64,000 nt of DNA, taken from contig JANCIK010000001.1 of NCBI GenBank assembly GCA_028532985.1, positions 1,116,001 through 1,180,000 on the forward strand. The letters run 5' to 3'. Below, in pieces: positions 50,124 to 62,619 of this stretch; positions within the stretch are counted from its first letter, which is position 1; the number at the start of each line of letters is the position of its first letter. Made by a program: the position numbers and the translations under genes. The notes beneath the pieces are model-generated. The model was not told the DNA's origin. It searched no databases and was given only the letters and a program-made list of their open reading frames with translations. The stretch comes from Stropharia rugosoannulata (Eukaryota > Basidiomycota > Agaricomycetes > Agaricales > Strophariaceae).

Positions 50124-53100
50124 TCAAGTTTTTCCCTTCAGCGACTGCATCAGCGATTTGACGTAGCGCTTTGGTCCGCTACTCGGAGGCGGTAACGGCA
50201 CAGGCATTGTACGTCCCGCAGTAACTGCAGCAGCAGCTTGGTTAGTGACAGGGATCCCCATCCTCGTCAACTTCTTCGCACTGCGTGTATTTTCAGAGCG
50301 TTGATTGCGAATGCTACCGAGCGGAACTGTAGCTCCGCGATGCACCACTGGCGTAGTATCCGTCTCCGTTTCTACGTCGCTGGAGTTGGTCCGGCTGAGA
50401 GAGTCATCGGGAAGGATGGGTGTATGCGGTCGGGCCGAAAGCGTACCAAACTCTCCTGCGATTAACCTTTCGCCAGCAGGGCTGTACGAAGTCAAGGTGT
50501 AGTCCTGTTTGGAGCCAGGGGAGTAGCTCTTAGGTTCATTTGGAAATGTAGGTAGTTGGCCAGCAGTTCCTGCGGAGAGCGACGAATGATGGGAAGGAAG
50601 TCGATCGCTGAAGAAGACGGCATCCCTGTTTCCAGACACTGAAAATATATATTAGCTCAAGTAATTAATTCGGTCAATGCGACAAGAACTTACGCCCTTC
50701 AGCAGTAGACGGACGGCGAGGATCCCTCCTACGACGCGCCGTACCACGAGCATTAGCCTTGGCCTCCAAGCTGAGTTGCCTTTCGACGCCCTCCCGGTTC
50801 TTATCCCTTTGCGCCTTTGGAGGCGGTGCTGGGGCCAAGAACTGGGCGGAAGAAAATGAGTTTGAAGATGGCAACCCCACTTCTTCCTGTTGGGTCGTTT
50901 GTTCTTCCTTCTGCGCTCTCAGTCTCCTTTCCAGAGCTAGTGACTCGCCATATGCAGCCAGACGCGCACTTAAGGGTGAGCGTCCAGTTCCTAGAGACGC
51001 AGACGCGTCCTCTTCATCATCGTCGTCTGCAACCTCTAGAACCTCTTGGCGAGTTCGCTGGACTAATTCTTCTGCTTGTGCGTGCGATGAGATGGTCGTG
51101 ATGTCAATGTCAAGCGGTGCCTTCCCGCGTCTATCGGATAAGTGCAAGGTATTGTGACTTGCAGGAGGACTGAAAAGTTCATGTTCCTCAAAGTCGATAG
51201 AAGGTAAGTCACGCGTGCGCGCACTGCCATCATCGAGTGACTTGATAGAACCAGGCGATAACGTCAGAATGTTACCGATACTGGGTGTAGAGACTGTGGC
51301 GCTTCCGCCACTCCCGCTAGTCGTACCACTGCTCATCAACGCATTGCTCATACGGCTGTCGGTGGTGCTAGTGCTGCTCATGGAGTCTCCACGTCCACGG
51401 GTGTCCATGCTATGAGGTACATTGAGATGCCCGGCACTCGGGAGCACTTTGTCCGCTACATCGTCACCAACCTCCAAGGACGGAGGGCGGTTGATGCTGA
51501 ATGGGAAATCAGCGTTAAGAACTGCCATAGATGGATCGTTCGCGTTATCGTTCGAGAGGATTGGAGATAATGACGATTCCGATGACGACGCAAATGAATT
51601 GCCTCGCTGCCGTTGCAGAAGGACGGAGGGAACATCGCTTCCGCCTCCCAAGGAGCTTTCCACGCCATGGATGGGTTGTCCATAGGATTCATCCGCATTA
51701 TGTTCTTCCTCCGCATGAATTGGATGGGATGATTCCGTGATAGAGGGCACGACCCTGGAGCGGTCTCCATTGGAATTCGCTCTCGTGAATGACCCAACAC
51801 TGCTGTAAGAACGGAGTTCCGGGCCGGCACTGTGAGGACTGTTCTTTTCCCTTCGATCAGGCGTGCTGGACGTGGAATCAAAGCGTAAGTTCCTCGGGTT
51901 GAGTGGGGAGGATCCCTGCCCAGACGAGTTAGTTCGATTATGAGCGCGCAGGATACCTGCCCTGGGACTAGGGCTTGGCTTGCTGGTGTCTGAGTCTGGT
52001 GTAGGTAAGTTGGACGAGTTCGCATCATCATCCAAGATGTAGCGTGTTTCGGGGGCGGGCATGCTACTAGCTGATCCAGACCGGTGCCTGTTTTGGTTTG
52101 GTGAAAGCAGTGAATTCAGCTTAGCCAGGGGACTGGTAGGTTTGTATCTTTCAGGGTCTTCTATCGTTACTTCATTCGATTTGACACGCTGATGTTGCTG
52201 AGCGAGGGCTAGATGGAACTCAACAGCTAACGGCTTATTGGAACGAGGCGGGGTTTGCAAATTTCCAGAAGCTTTTCTAGTGATATTGGAAGTTTGGGCT
52301 TGGGGAGAGAAGCGCGCCTTGCTGGAGGCATCGCTTACTCTGGGCTGAAAAGTAGTGCGAGAGGGCAGCGAAGACGGTGTACCGGGTGAGTCAGAGGAAT
52401 CAGCATTGAACAATGGTGTAGATCGACTAGAGTTCATAGAAATAGGCAGAGTTATCGTGGAGGCCGTAAGTGCAGCATTGTTATCTGGGACATCCGCATC
52501 CTCTGGGGCGTCTCCCGATTGCCCTTTCTTGAAAATATTCAGCAATGAATACTTGCTATGTAATTTGCGGCCCGCTCCGCCACGACCGTACACAGGATGG
52601 ACTTGTTCTGGCTCTTTCGTCTGATCGCCATCTGATCCTGCTGAGCGTGGACGCCGTTGCCTTGTTGCGTCGCTGGTGGTTGATGTGGAATTCTTTCGAA
52701 GACGGTCTTGATCAGAGGAGTGAGGATGGAAGATGTGAGGGAGTGATGGGCGTCGTGTGCCATGTTCTACGGGGGCACTGGTGGGATCTTGCGGATAAAA
52801 TGTGTATTCGCCAAAGGGCTTTTGAGGCGATGCAGGGGGGGTTATTGTATGCTGTGATCTGTGATGGTCCGGAGTTTTAAGCATGTTGAGAGCAGTATCA
52901 ATGGACTGCTTGACGTGCAGGCGTCGGCGCGGTGAGGTCTGCAACTGGGGATCAGCATCGTATCTAGGACCTGGTGCTCTTTCTCGAAGGTCGCGATCTT
53001 TGTTTATGACCCAGTCCTGAAGAACCTTTGCGCATTCAACCCACCCGTTCTGCGTTGCCAGCATCTCGGGGGTAACACCATGCTTATCAGCGCGGTTGGG

Positions 53101-53629
53101 ATGGGCACCATGGAGGAGCAGTAACAATACGACGTCAGTATTGCCATTGGCTGCAGCGAAGTGCAGTGGTGTTGATCCCGACGAGCCGACAATGGGCGCT
53201 GATGTATCCCGGCCCTTGTCAAGGGAGTATTTCCGCGGCAACCTTAAATAAAAATGGGCAAAGACAATGAGTACTCGTACGCGGAGACACCTCCGAAGAG
53301 AAGGGCTGAATGCGATGCGCACCGTGGAGCATTGACGTCCGCGCCATGATCAATCAGGAGTTTGACAACCTGCACATTTCCTCCCGCGCAAGCGGCATGT
53401 AGAGGAAGTACGCCGTCGAGGACAGAGTTGATAGGCTGGCCATTGTTGAGCGCGTATTCTACCAATCCGACATTGCCGGTAGCGGCTGCTGCATGCAGGC
53501 CGAGATTGGGGACTGAGCGAGCGTGAGCTATGCGATGGTCTCAGTATCTACTGGGACGTGCTTACATTCAGTAGTGACATTGTACTTTGCCTCCGCTTTG
53601 TGGAACGCGGCCCTCATCGGAACGGGCAT
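50124..53629 (-). CDS. ankyrin-repeat protein with long disordered tail
   Basis: The start MPVPMRAAFHKAEAKYNVTTE (53629) is chosen because it leads in frame through gtaagc...catag into SHARSVPNLGLHAAAATGN. Ankyrin repeats follow: GLHAAAATGNVGLVEYAL, PLHAACAGGNVQVVKLLID, then across gtgcgc...ttaag STPLHFAAANGNTDVVLLLL and VTPEMLATQNGWVECAKVL. The remaining 800 or so residues are Ser/Pro/Arg-rich and largely disordered, with short helical charged patches near the end (ARLAAYGESLALERRLRAQKE). The last intron (gtaagt...ttcag) leads to a C-terminus ending LMQSLKGKT. About 1,100 residues. No catalytic domain is visible; a scaffold role is likely. Confidence 0.85.
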
Positions 53630-55015
53630 ATACGACGTGCCCGACAGACAAAGTCTGGAACTTATGAGGACGCGGACCTGGGGAAGCGCTGGGCTGGATC
53701 AGGGGTGGGGGTGGTTGGGGTGGTGATAAGGGCACAGAAGGTGCGGGGACGATGCTGACTGTCGTCAGAGCGAGTGGGACCCCATGGACAGCGACGGGGA
53801 GGGCGTAGATGATGGTGGTGTTGTGGATGGAGGGAGTGGCTTGTGGATCCTAACCCACAACAGGAAAGATCACACTTCCTTATCGGGACGGCCTCAATCC
53901 TTCACAGCGGTTATCTCATCTCCGTCCATTTCGCACTTTTTCACAGGACACCGCACATCTTTGCCTGGCCACTTCATCACACAATCGCCAGCACAGCGTT
54001 CTGACAGCCTACAACTAACTGATTCGGATTACCCTGGCTGCACAATGTCAAGATTACTGCAACCATGTGCCCTAGACTCGTTCTGGCTCTTGCATTCCTA
54101 CTCGTGCGCCATACCCAGGTCAGTCGGCGACAGGGTAAATTAATATTGACAGACCATTTGGTGATTCCGAGAAAGCAGTGACTTCTGGAAATACTATTAT
54201 GTTCTTATTCCGTGATCAACAGATGTTTCACCCACGCAACATGTTCATCATGAGACCAGCACACGCAAGCTTGTTGCAAACACTGTTCTTAGAGACGGAG
54301 GCCAAACTTTGCCGTCCACTGATAACTGCTAATAATAATATTACAAACTTGTACATGCTACATGAAATATTTGTGATAAGACTACTTTTAGGACGCTTAC
54401 TTTTTGTGTAGTAATCAAGGTTGACCTGGAGTAAGTAGTAGATGAGACCTAAACAATCAGGCCAACAGAAGAGATGGCAGAGACAAACAACCACCTACAT
54501 AGTTACTAACATCGAGGTTCGCACGAGGAGCCAGGAGATGGGGCTAAGACCTGGCCGTCCCAGAACTCCAGTAAACGTGCCGCCAGCGCGGCCACGGATG
54601 CCGGCGACAATGACCCAGAGTCGCCCGGGTCTGAGAAACCGTCCAACTTGCCTCGTAGTTGACAATAGCCCACTCCATCGAGGTCTGGTGGATTGACATG
54701 TTTTGAGAAAGTAATGATGAACATACTGCCGTTCTTGACAACCAAAAGGCAGGGTTCGTCATATAAATTATAAAGAAAGAGTTGGGGAGAAACAGAGAAG
54801 GTAGGTCAGTTGGCAAAACCCAAAGAAATGTAAGGATTACACAAAGCTATATACTTCCCTCTGTGCTCAACAATGCAAAGGAGCTCAACAACGAGGACTA
54901 ACTTAGTCGTAACTCACGTCCAATGAGCAATCCTTTGCATTCAGTTATACCATTGTCAAGTACAAATACTTTCACATACTAAAATAATTTTCCAAAGATC
55001 GTTCCAAGCATTGAA
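53630..55015. other. intergenic, no supported gene
   Basis: Promoter of the ankyrin gene and 3' flank of the Zn2Cys6 gene. Short ORFs here (53784-54143, 54178-54411, 54544-54816) show no domain, splice signals or signal peptides I can support. Confidence 0.5.
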
Positions 55016-57587
55016 TTAGGAATAACCCAGATAACTTGTTTCGCGATTGCTGTCTGTGACTGCCATGATTTGATGATGCATTATATGAGGCATCGAGGAA
55101 ACATAAGAGTCAGTATTCAGACGAATGTTTATTCCAGAGTGCTGGACTTCTTCCACGTCCATGAGAACAAATGGATCCATTACGTTGCTGTCAAGAGGCT
55201 CGACCTTGACTCTGGGTACCGGGGATTTGCTGATCTTCGGCCAATGCTGTTCACGGATAGTCATTAGTACCTCTATCGCCCGTACTGCAGTCTCAGAGGT
55301 CTTCCTTCCTTGTTCCCGTTTAGCCACCTCTTCAAAGGTAAAAATCGCCGAGTCGACCGCGTGATCGTATTCCGCAAGCTTTTCCTGCCACGAAAGCTGC
55401 GACATAACGGTGATAAGCGCCACTGACGCTTCGAAAAGGGAGAAGCACCCCTCAAACAGCCAGCAGCTCCCAGGGTAGGTAGGCACTGACAGGCCGTCAC
55501 TGGGTTGAGATTGTGACCTGCATGCTGCAGTTTGAAAACGTATGACTTGCATGCATAGGAGAACACATTCCTCGTTTGTACGACGCATCTGATCAGCTGC
55601 TTGCGGATTGCGCCCTAGTCCTGTTGACGAAGCAATGAATAACTTTAGGCGGCCGGTGAGATACCACGTGTGCAGCGTATAGCGTTGACGAGTTAGAATC
55701 TTCATTTCGGCCGGACTGCATTCTTTAAGTATTGCTGGATCCGCTTTAAGTTGATACTCAGGTGGTAAACGCTCTGCCCAGTCCTGAAGCTTGCGATCCA
55801 TTGCAAAATACACTTGGCAGTCGGGGAAGTCTCGTGTTAAACACTAACGAATAAGGATATCAGAAAATAGTTCACATTCAAAACACAGTTATAAGCGGCA
55901 TCACCTTCTCGTGCACATCGCCAAGCAGTTGCATAAGACCGACCATCACATTTTGCCCATGGTTAAGTAGGTTACGTGAACCATCAGTGTTATTTTGCGG
56001 GAACAAAGAAACATCCCAAACGTCTTTTCTTATAGCCTGCGGGCGGCTGAGGACTGTCGCAAAAATCCTGTCAAAACGGAAGTAGGTTAGCGCTAAATCT
56101 TTGCGAGTACGACATGATATGAACATACTTATCCGACATATAGAGTCCCCACCACGCACGTCTTCTTAACAGATTTTCGTCAGCAGACATCATTTGCCAG
56201 AGTCTCCATTCAGGATCGCGGTGCAGACCAACAGCGATGGCATTATGAACCGCACTCCCGACCATTTTCCATGCCTCACTAGGGCGCCCGCGTGCGGCAA
56301 GATACTCACAGAGTAATGGTGTAGCCAGACAGCCAAGCACTGTCCCGTCAGCAGCGGAAGCCATGCACGATACGTTCGGGCTGTCAAGGTAAGCTTCATC
56401 GGCCATCCTCTGTGCCATCACGGCGCACATGAAATAGTCCTCACTACGTCGCGTGGGCGTAGACGTCCCATAAAACGAGTCGTACGACGACTGCGGTGCT
56501 GATGCGAGGATGGCAAACAGAAGTACCAGCCAGTTTGCGTTGATCTGAGATGCGTGCACCTGCGGGTTTTGCAAGCTCATCCACATCTGGCCCCGAGACC
56601 GGCGGAACCAGTCCTCTGGAATCCCATAGCGCCAGTTGACATCATGGAAAAAAGCGCTGGTCAGCGCCTCTGTTACGAGCATAGGCGGTAGATAGGATAC
56701 GAGCTCTTCAATGGTGGCGACAAAGGGGATAGTCGAAAACCGCTGCGACTCATGGCGAGAGTCAGATATAATGTCAGTAGATTTAGCATAAAGAAAGCGC
56801 GGCATTTTTCTATGCGTCATCTGGATATTTCTACGAAGTCAACTGAAATGGCATAAATAGACAACACTCTTCTTACCGAATGCAGCGCGCAGATGACGCT
56901 CCCGCGTCCTATGAATTCTCCATGATGGCCCAAAGATAATTGCGCAAGACTAGAAGTAACTTCATAAGAGGCTTCGTCTAGCAGGTTCCGTGGATGCCTT
57001 AGCTCAGGCTCATCGTCGACTGTTATGTAATGTTGACCGGTGAAGCTTGGAGGCGGAGAACGCAAAGGACGCTCCGATGTCTGCGCAGGTGACAGTATGA
57101 TATTTGTGGGCAGATCTGGGGTGGGGGTGGATAGTGTACGGCTGGATGAGGAGTGTGTTGAACTTGGTGAGCCAGTGATCTTGCGGGTCTCTTGTAATTC
57201 TTGTTCAAGTGCCGCTATCCGTTTCTTGAGGGTTACTATTGCGTCCGACTCCGCATCTGGCGCAGTCGCATGCTTGAGGGCGCTCGCGGGCGGGCGAGCG
57301 GGGGGCGGTCGAGCGACGGGAACGCTCTCCCAACGGCATAGGTGGGAGACGCCTCTGGTGACGCACAGTGAGCAAGGGTGATTACGATCGCATTTCTGAC
57401 CAAGACGTTGTTTTAGTAACACTCGGCCATACATGGCCCGACCTAAACATACCTGCCGGCGCTTCGTACATTCGACACAACTGAGGCGCAACCTCCTTCT
57501 CGTCTTTTTCTCCTTCATCGGCTCTTGGGGCTTGGCTACTGGGGTCGATCCAGAACTCATGAACGATGTGGGAGGTTGAAAGGGCAA
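55016..57587 (-). CDS. Zn2Cys6 fungal transcription factor
   Basis: The basic N-terminus KEKKTRRRLRLSCVECTKRRQ is spliced (gtatgt...gtcag) to KCDRNHPCSLCVTRGVSHLC, giving the six-cysteine binuclear zinc cluster CX2CX6CX5-6CX2CX6-8C. A coiled coil for dimerisation follows (IVTLKKRIAALEQELQETRK). The middle-homology (Fungal_trans) domain includes WLVLLFAILASAP, GRPSEAWKMVGSAVHNAIAV, GLHRDPEWRLW and RRRAWWGLYMSDK. The C-terminal part ends DSNRETSYLGYS. Start at 57587 (alternative Met at 57560). It binds CGG-type half sites; the regulated genes are unknown. The adjacent carrier and Hop2 genes give no obvious clue. Confidence 0.9.
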
Positions 57588-57818
57588 TGGAGCTTTGCAG
57601 TCGCCGGCTTCGGGCAGCTGTTCAGCGAATAACCTGGTTTATAATAGGAAATGCAAAGTAATCAACGAGTCACGGCCCTGGCGAGCCATCTTGACAGAAG
57701 CTTGTCCATCTGCGATCGCCGGCCTGCACATGCCTGCGGCTCTTGATGGAGGCTGCACTACACTCATCCACGCATTTACATGTAATTATGACGTTGTATT
57801 GTACACACATATACTAAG

Positions 57819-59025
57819 TTACACACCGAGTATCCGTTTACCGCTTTGCCACACCGCAAAGCCTACGGCAGACATGGGTATTATTTTCAGATATCCTATA
57901 CTCAGACCAACATAGAATCCCCTCCACCCCGAGCTCTGCCATATCGACGACGCCGTTTCGCCCCAGCGCAGCCATCTGTCAGGTCGCGTAATCCCACCAA
58001 CCTGCATTCGTCTTCGGGTCACCTCAAACGGATATGAAGCAGTCTGAGCGATAGCTCCGGAGAGAGCCCCAATAGCAAGGTCAGCAAGTGGAGTCGCCTT
58101 CGCGCGGCCGGTCTTAGAAGGCGGTAAGAAGTGCGAACGGAGGAATCCCCAGCTCAGAAAGGAGACACCAGCATATGGTATCATCCCTACGATAGTGACA
58201 GTGAAACCGCGATAGAACTTTAATATCGGATATCTCTCCAGGAGAGTTTTCGTTCGCGACCCATCTGGTAATGATGCAGACGCGTGCCCTTCATGGTACA
58301 TAGTCTTCGCAGCTTGAATGAAAGACGGTCGCGCCACCGTATTCGACTTGGTTTCGTTTCGGGTCTGGAAGGCCATGCGTACTCGGATCACTTCCAGTGG
58401 GTATGTGCAGAAGACGGACATGGTACCTATGACGTATTGTGTCAACTACTGAGCCGGGTTATTTATCATACAGTGGGACAAACCGGAGATGGCACCTGCA
58501 AGGAAACGTCGAACGTTAGTTTCTTGCTGAGGGGTGGGCATCAGGAACTGTACATAGGTTAGAGATAGACTATCGCAGAAGCATGTCAAACATACATAAT
58601 GAACCTGATCGTATGCCATAAATTTTATGGCCGCGTAGGGGAAAACACGAAGTAGCGTTGCAGAGTGCCCCTGGAACAGCCCTCGAAAGCCTCCAGCCTC
58701 GTATATCTTCTTTCCTGCTTGGTATGCCCCACTCCAAGAACCTGGACCGAGATGCATCAGCGTTGATCGAGGGCGTAAATGAACATGCAGCCCACCTGCA
58801 TACTTCTGAAATTCGGGGTTTGATGCCTGAAAGAGGATCTTGACCCGGTCAAGAGGTGCGACGACGGTTTTTGCCTGGTAGTAGCGTGAGACGCAAGCAA
58901 GAGATAGAGCTGGAAAGAAGAAGAAGACGTACAACACACCCCGCAATTCCCCCTGCGAGACCAGAACGGATGATGAAATGCAGCGACTGTTTGTCATGTT
59001 GCGCGGATGAGGCATTTGGACTCAT
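57819..59025 (-). CDS. mitochondrial carrier, CoA transporter type (Leu5 / SLC25A16-42 like)
   Basis: The start MSPNASSAQHDKQSLHFIIR (59025) is picked because it alone leads in frame to SGLAGGIAGCV, joined by gtacgt...accag to AKTVVAPLDRVKILFQ, the first carrier signature. Other parts are GHSATLLRVFPYAAIKFMAY, YPLEVIRVRMAFQ (second signature), MIPYAGVSFLSW, SYPFEVTRRRMQ (third signature) and YLKIIPMSAVGFAVW. Three Px[D/E]xx[R/K] repeats and six helices make a complete carrier. PLDRVKILFQ with IPYAGVSF is characteristic of the CoA / adenine-nucleotide subgroup of the inner membrane. It is divergent from Hop2 with 228 bp between start codons. Confidence 0.9.
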
Positions 59026-59253
59026 TCGCGGAACTAGGAGGTCATAAAGATGTTTTACGAGAGGTCCTTAGAGGATAGGATAAGAAAAAGTGGCCCCCGC
59101 CACTGAGTATGAGAATGATATAAAGAAAGACAAATTCAAGAAGGGGCTGAGTGTGCGCAAGGTCCGAGACTCGAGTGCCGTCGGCAAAGCCGGTTGTCGA
59201 CGTTCCCGCGTGCCGTCACCCGTTCCCCGCACTGCGTAATCTCTCGTCCAACC

Positions 59254-60346
59254 ATGTCGTCCAAATCAAAAACCGAGGCCAAGGCTGCAGTTCTCAAGGG
59301 CCAAGAAGGCGTGTACACAGCTTATTTCTATTACTAATACGCAAATCTCATGTCGTCTATCGCATTAATGCGCATACAGCTGAAGATAAAGTGCTGGAAT
59401 ACGTTAAAAGAGTACTCTCTCAGGCCGTATGCTTGTCTGGTGGTCGATATTCAACCTCCTTAACAGATGAATCGTCCGTACGGTGCTGTTGATGTCTCGG
59501 CAAACCTGAAAGGGGCTGTTCCAAAGACTGCGACGCAGAAAATACTTGTCGCCCTTGCTGAGAAGGGTGAACTGGTGCAAAAGACCTATGGTTGGTACAT
59601 TCCTAAATATTCTGCCGTTTTCTCACTGGGATACGGCCGCAGGGAAAACAACGTTTTTCGTGTATAATCAGTCAAAATTAGAGTGTCTTCCGCAAGAGAA
59701 GATCAATGAACTGAACGTGAAGCTGACGCAAATTGACGACGAAAACAAGGAACTGATAGCGGAAGCCAAAAGGCTCTCCGTAGGTAAGTAAAGTACTTGT
59801 AGCGTTAAACTGGGCAATTCATACCATGCGCATATATCCAACTTCAGAGCTCGCTAAGATCAGGGCCATGCCTACTGATGACGAAATCGACAGTCAAATC
59901 GCCGACACACAAGCAGCGGTGTGACATTCTAGCTCTGCTTGGAGCGAACTTACTGAAACTGATGCTCCTGATCCACATAAAGATAGCTCGGGCAACTAAA
60001 ACTCTGCAACCTCTTCGTTCTGGTGCTCCTTCGATATCTGCTGAACAACTGGCACAAATCTATGCGGACTGGGACAAATGGCGGCCAGAATGGATCAGAC
60101 GCAGAAAAGTATTCTTGACGTATGTCCCGTGCATCAGAATTATAACGACTATCAGGAAACTATCGCTAAAAACACTGATGCGACAGACTCTGGCAACTGG
60201 TAACCGACGCGTTACCGCCTCAGGACGCTACGAATCTGGAGGAAGACCTCGGTATTGAGAAAGACTCTCCTGAGCACTTGGCTCTAGAGCAAGGACCTCT
60301 CTGTCGCCAAAATCAGACGAATCCTTTGAAAAGAAAGCGCTTGTGA
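59254..60346 (+). CDS. HOP2: homologous-pairing protein 2 (Hop2/PSMC3IP)
   Basis: Start MSSKSKTEAKAAVLKGQE. Spliced product: AEDKVLEYVKR, then MNRPYGAVDVSANL (winged-helix DNA-binding domain), VPKTATQKILVALAEKGELV and QKTYGKTTFFVYNQ. The coiled coil INELNVKLTQIDDENKELI and the C-terminal APSISAEQLAQIYADWDKW, PEWIRRRKVF and WQLVTDALPPQD follow. It ends PLKRKRL. Hop2 pairs with Mnd1 to stimulate Dmc1/Rad51 strand exchange in meiosis. Intron 1 appears to use a GC donor (59309-59310), since only that choice restores QEAEDKV. All other introns are GT-AG. About 220 residues, the usual size. Confidence 0.92.
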
Positions 60347-60710
60347 ACTGTAGCTGAACTAAGGTCTACTGGTGTTGAAGATAATTTTGTTGAGGAAGAC
60401 AGCGGGCGCTTATTTGTATTTCTGCTGATTTGATGGTGGCGGACTTCTAAACTACTGTGAACGACTACTAGAGCACTCAAATTCAACTGGTTTTTCTCCG
60501 GAAATACAAAGCTTGATTACAATGATATGTGAGATCGTGTGATGTGCAATCGTCATGATTGTATATACGCCCATAAAAGAAGATAGAATTACCAAACGAA
60601 GTAAGCTTACCGTGGGACAGTCTTTCATAAACTATACAGGTATTCTGTCTTGGTGACAGACTCTCCCACGCTCCTAGTTTCTCGTGCTCATTACCGCCCT
60701 CAACGCCAAA
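60347..60710. other. intergenic, 3' flank of HOP2 and promoter of RPS21
   Basis: No gene seen. A pyrimidine-rich stretch just before the RPS21 start fits a ribosomal-protein 5' leader. Confidence 0.5.
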
Positions 60711-61143
60711 ATGGAAAACGACCAAGTGAGTATGGTGGACGTTCGCGAGGGGACGATGGTCTAAACAATCGATATAGGGTGTTCTCGTTGATCTCTACGT
60801 CCCCCGCAAGTGCTCGGCAACCAGTGCGTTTAAGAGTTGAAAAAAAGTTGCAAATATGAACCTAACCGCGGACCCGCAGACCGCCTGATCACTTCCAAGG
60901 ACCACGCCTCGGTTCAGATCGCCATCGCTGACGTTGACGCCAATGGCCGTGCCCTAGGCACCTCCACCACCTTCGCCCTGTGCGGACAGGTCCGATCCCA
61001 AGGAGAGAGCGACGATTCCGTTAACCGATTGGCGACTAAGGCCGGGCGTGAGTCCCTATATTCCTCGTCCAGCGAGATTGTACTGATCAGCCATATTTCT
61101 CCCATCCAAAGTCCTCCGCAACGTGTGGTCGTACCAGAAGTAA
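60711..61143 (+). CDS. RPS21: 40S ribosomal protein S21 (eS21)
   Basis: Four exons. MENDQ joins via gtgagt...tatag to GVLVDLYVPRKCSAT, via gtgcgt...cgcag to NRLITSKDHASVQIAIADVD, and via gtgagt...aaag to LLRNVWSYQK with TAA at 61141-61143. The product is 87-88 residues and matches eukaryotic eS21 along its whole length, including GRALGTSTTFALCGQVRSQG and ESDDSVNRLA. It is a small-subunit protein needed for 18S rRNA maturation. The five-codon first exon is typical of fungal ribosomal protein genes and is easily missed by ORF searches. Confidence 0.96.
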
Positions 61144-62007
61144 AATGCTAGATATCGCCTGGGCATATCATGTATCCATTGCTATCGTATCCTTTCTCTT
61201 CCCCCTTGTAAATTTCTCGTGCAACATGAGGTGTGAAATTTTCAGCACGCGTCAGGTCGTATATCCCGGAACGCCCTGAACGCGAAGAAGTCAACAAGAA
61301 AGCCTTGCCATTATGACCGATGTATCTTAGTGATACCTTCGCTTGCCCTTTAATCTGGAGCCTTACTATATGCATCGCTTTATGAAGGGATAGCTTGGTC
61401 GACAAACTGCGAGAATATACATTGGGCTGCCATCTTCTGTACCTATGAACTAAGTGACTACAGTTCGACACCATCAAAAACTTTAGGCCAGCCTCATATA
61501 TGGCAGGACTACGGTGGTGATACTCATCATTCTTGTCGAATGGAACTAGTCTTGAAACTGCTATCGAGCTTCTGATACCTATCACCCCGGACGGCGGAAG
61601 GACGCTCACGAGTCACCAACATTCAGAGAAGACAAATAACAGAGCGCAATTATCCAATCATCCTAAATATCGGCCTTGATATGCGTTTATGTGCTAGTAG
61701 TCGCGCTAGAAGTAAGTTTGCTCTTGATACTACTCCTCTCAAGCTATTGTATTTGGAGCCGCTCAATTTGCTTTGATTATTGACCGGGTACGTATTTGAA
61801 ATTTCTGTCCAGTATGCTCATTCTCCAGTTGTGCCGTCACGTAATTGATTGACAACCGACTGCTGTCTTGCGCTATTGGTGTCCTTCTCTGCTGAATTTT
61901 TGTGTCGCCCAGTCCCATGGTCTTGTCAAGAAGCCTTCGCGACCTATATGTACGTCACAGTACTTCCTTGGGTATGCGCCTTTTGATCGTTTCATCAACG
62001 ATGAAGG
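61144..62007. other. intergenic, one weak ORF
   Basis: 3' flank of RPS21. A minus-strand ORF of 153 codons (61148-61609) ends 5 bp past the RPS21 stop. It has no domain I recognise and probably overlaps the RPS21 3' UTR, so I leave it uncalled. Confidence 0.45.
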
Positions 62008-62009
62008 TA

Positions 62010-62617
62010 CAGTCGAACCCCTCATAACCCATAGCCATCCGGAGTCACCCCGGGCTATGGGTTTTGAGGGGTTATGGGTTGCAAGAGGTGCGATAAAAAT
62101 AGACCAAAAATATTTTACACTCCAACTTTTTCAAACTCCTAATAATTGTGCTCTACTTGTCGCGCAGCTTCTATGACACCTCTTCGTTATACAAGAATGG
62201 CTCCAGTCTGTCGATAACATGTTACTCAATGCCTTTTTTGTTGTCCTACCGCTCTTTGTCGGACAATAAAATGCCCTCTGTCGGAGCTTGAATTCGTTTT
62301 TATACCCAAGAAGACCATTTTTGGTTAATTTTCCGAGCATCAATTGGTTCGAGAGTCAGTATGAAAGTAATGATTTTGGATCGAAATGCAATTTTTAAAG
62401 TTTTTCAGCCAACAGAGTCATAATTTGGTAAGTCCGGCCCCAATTATGCTGGAACCAAAACCCATACCTGACCTTCACATCCTATGGGTTATGGGTTAGT
62501 GCGGACCTATGGGTTATGTGCTGCAAATCCACGCCTACCAACTCGGTGGAAGGACTTTTCTATGGGTTATGAGGGGTTATGGGTTTTGGGGGGCATGGGT
62601 TATAAGGGGTTCGACTG
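62010..62617. mobile_element. MITE-like element with terminal inverted repeats and TA duplication
   Basis: Ends are inverted copies starting CAGTCGAACCCC (62010 onward, and the complement ending at 62617), about 27 bp with a few mismatches. Both ends are flanked by TA (62008-62009, 62618-62619), the target of Tc1/mariner/pogo transposases. The interior holds no transposase ORF. Subterminal blocks repeat CTATGGGTTATG/GGGGTTATGGGTT variants (62054-62080, 62481-62516, 62561-62600). At 608 bp it fits a non-autonomous derivative of a pogo/Fot1-type transposon. Confidence 0.85.
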
Positions 62618-62619
62618 TA

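Noticed and set aside
50817..51157. several plus-strand ORFs inside the ankyrin gene
   Set aside because: Antisense shadows of a long Ser/Pro/Arg-rich coding exon.
61148..61609. 153-codon minus-strand ORF just past RPS21
   Set aside because: It overlaps the likely RPS21 3' UTR and shows no motif. Transcript evidence would be needed.
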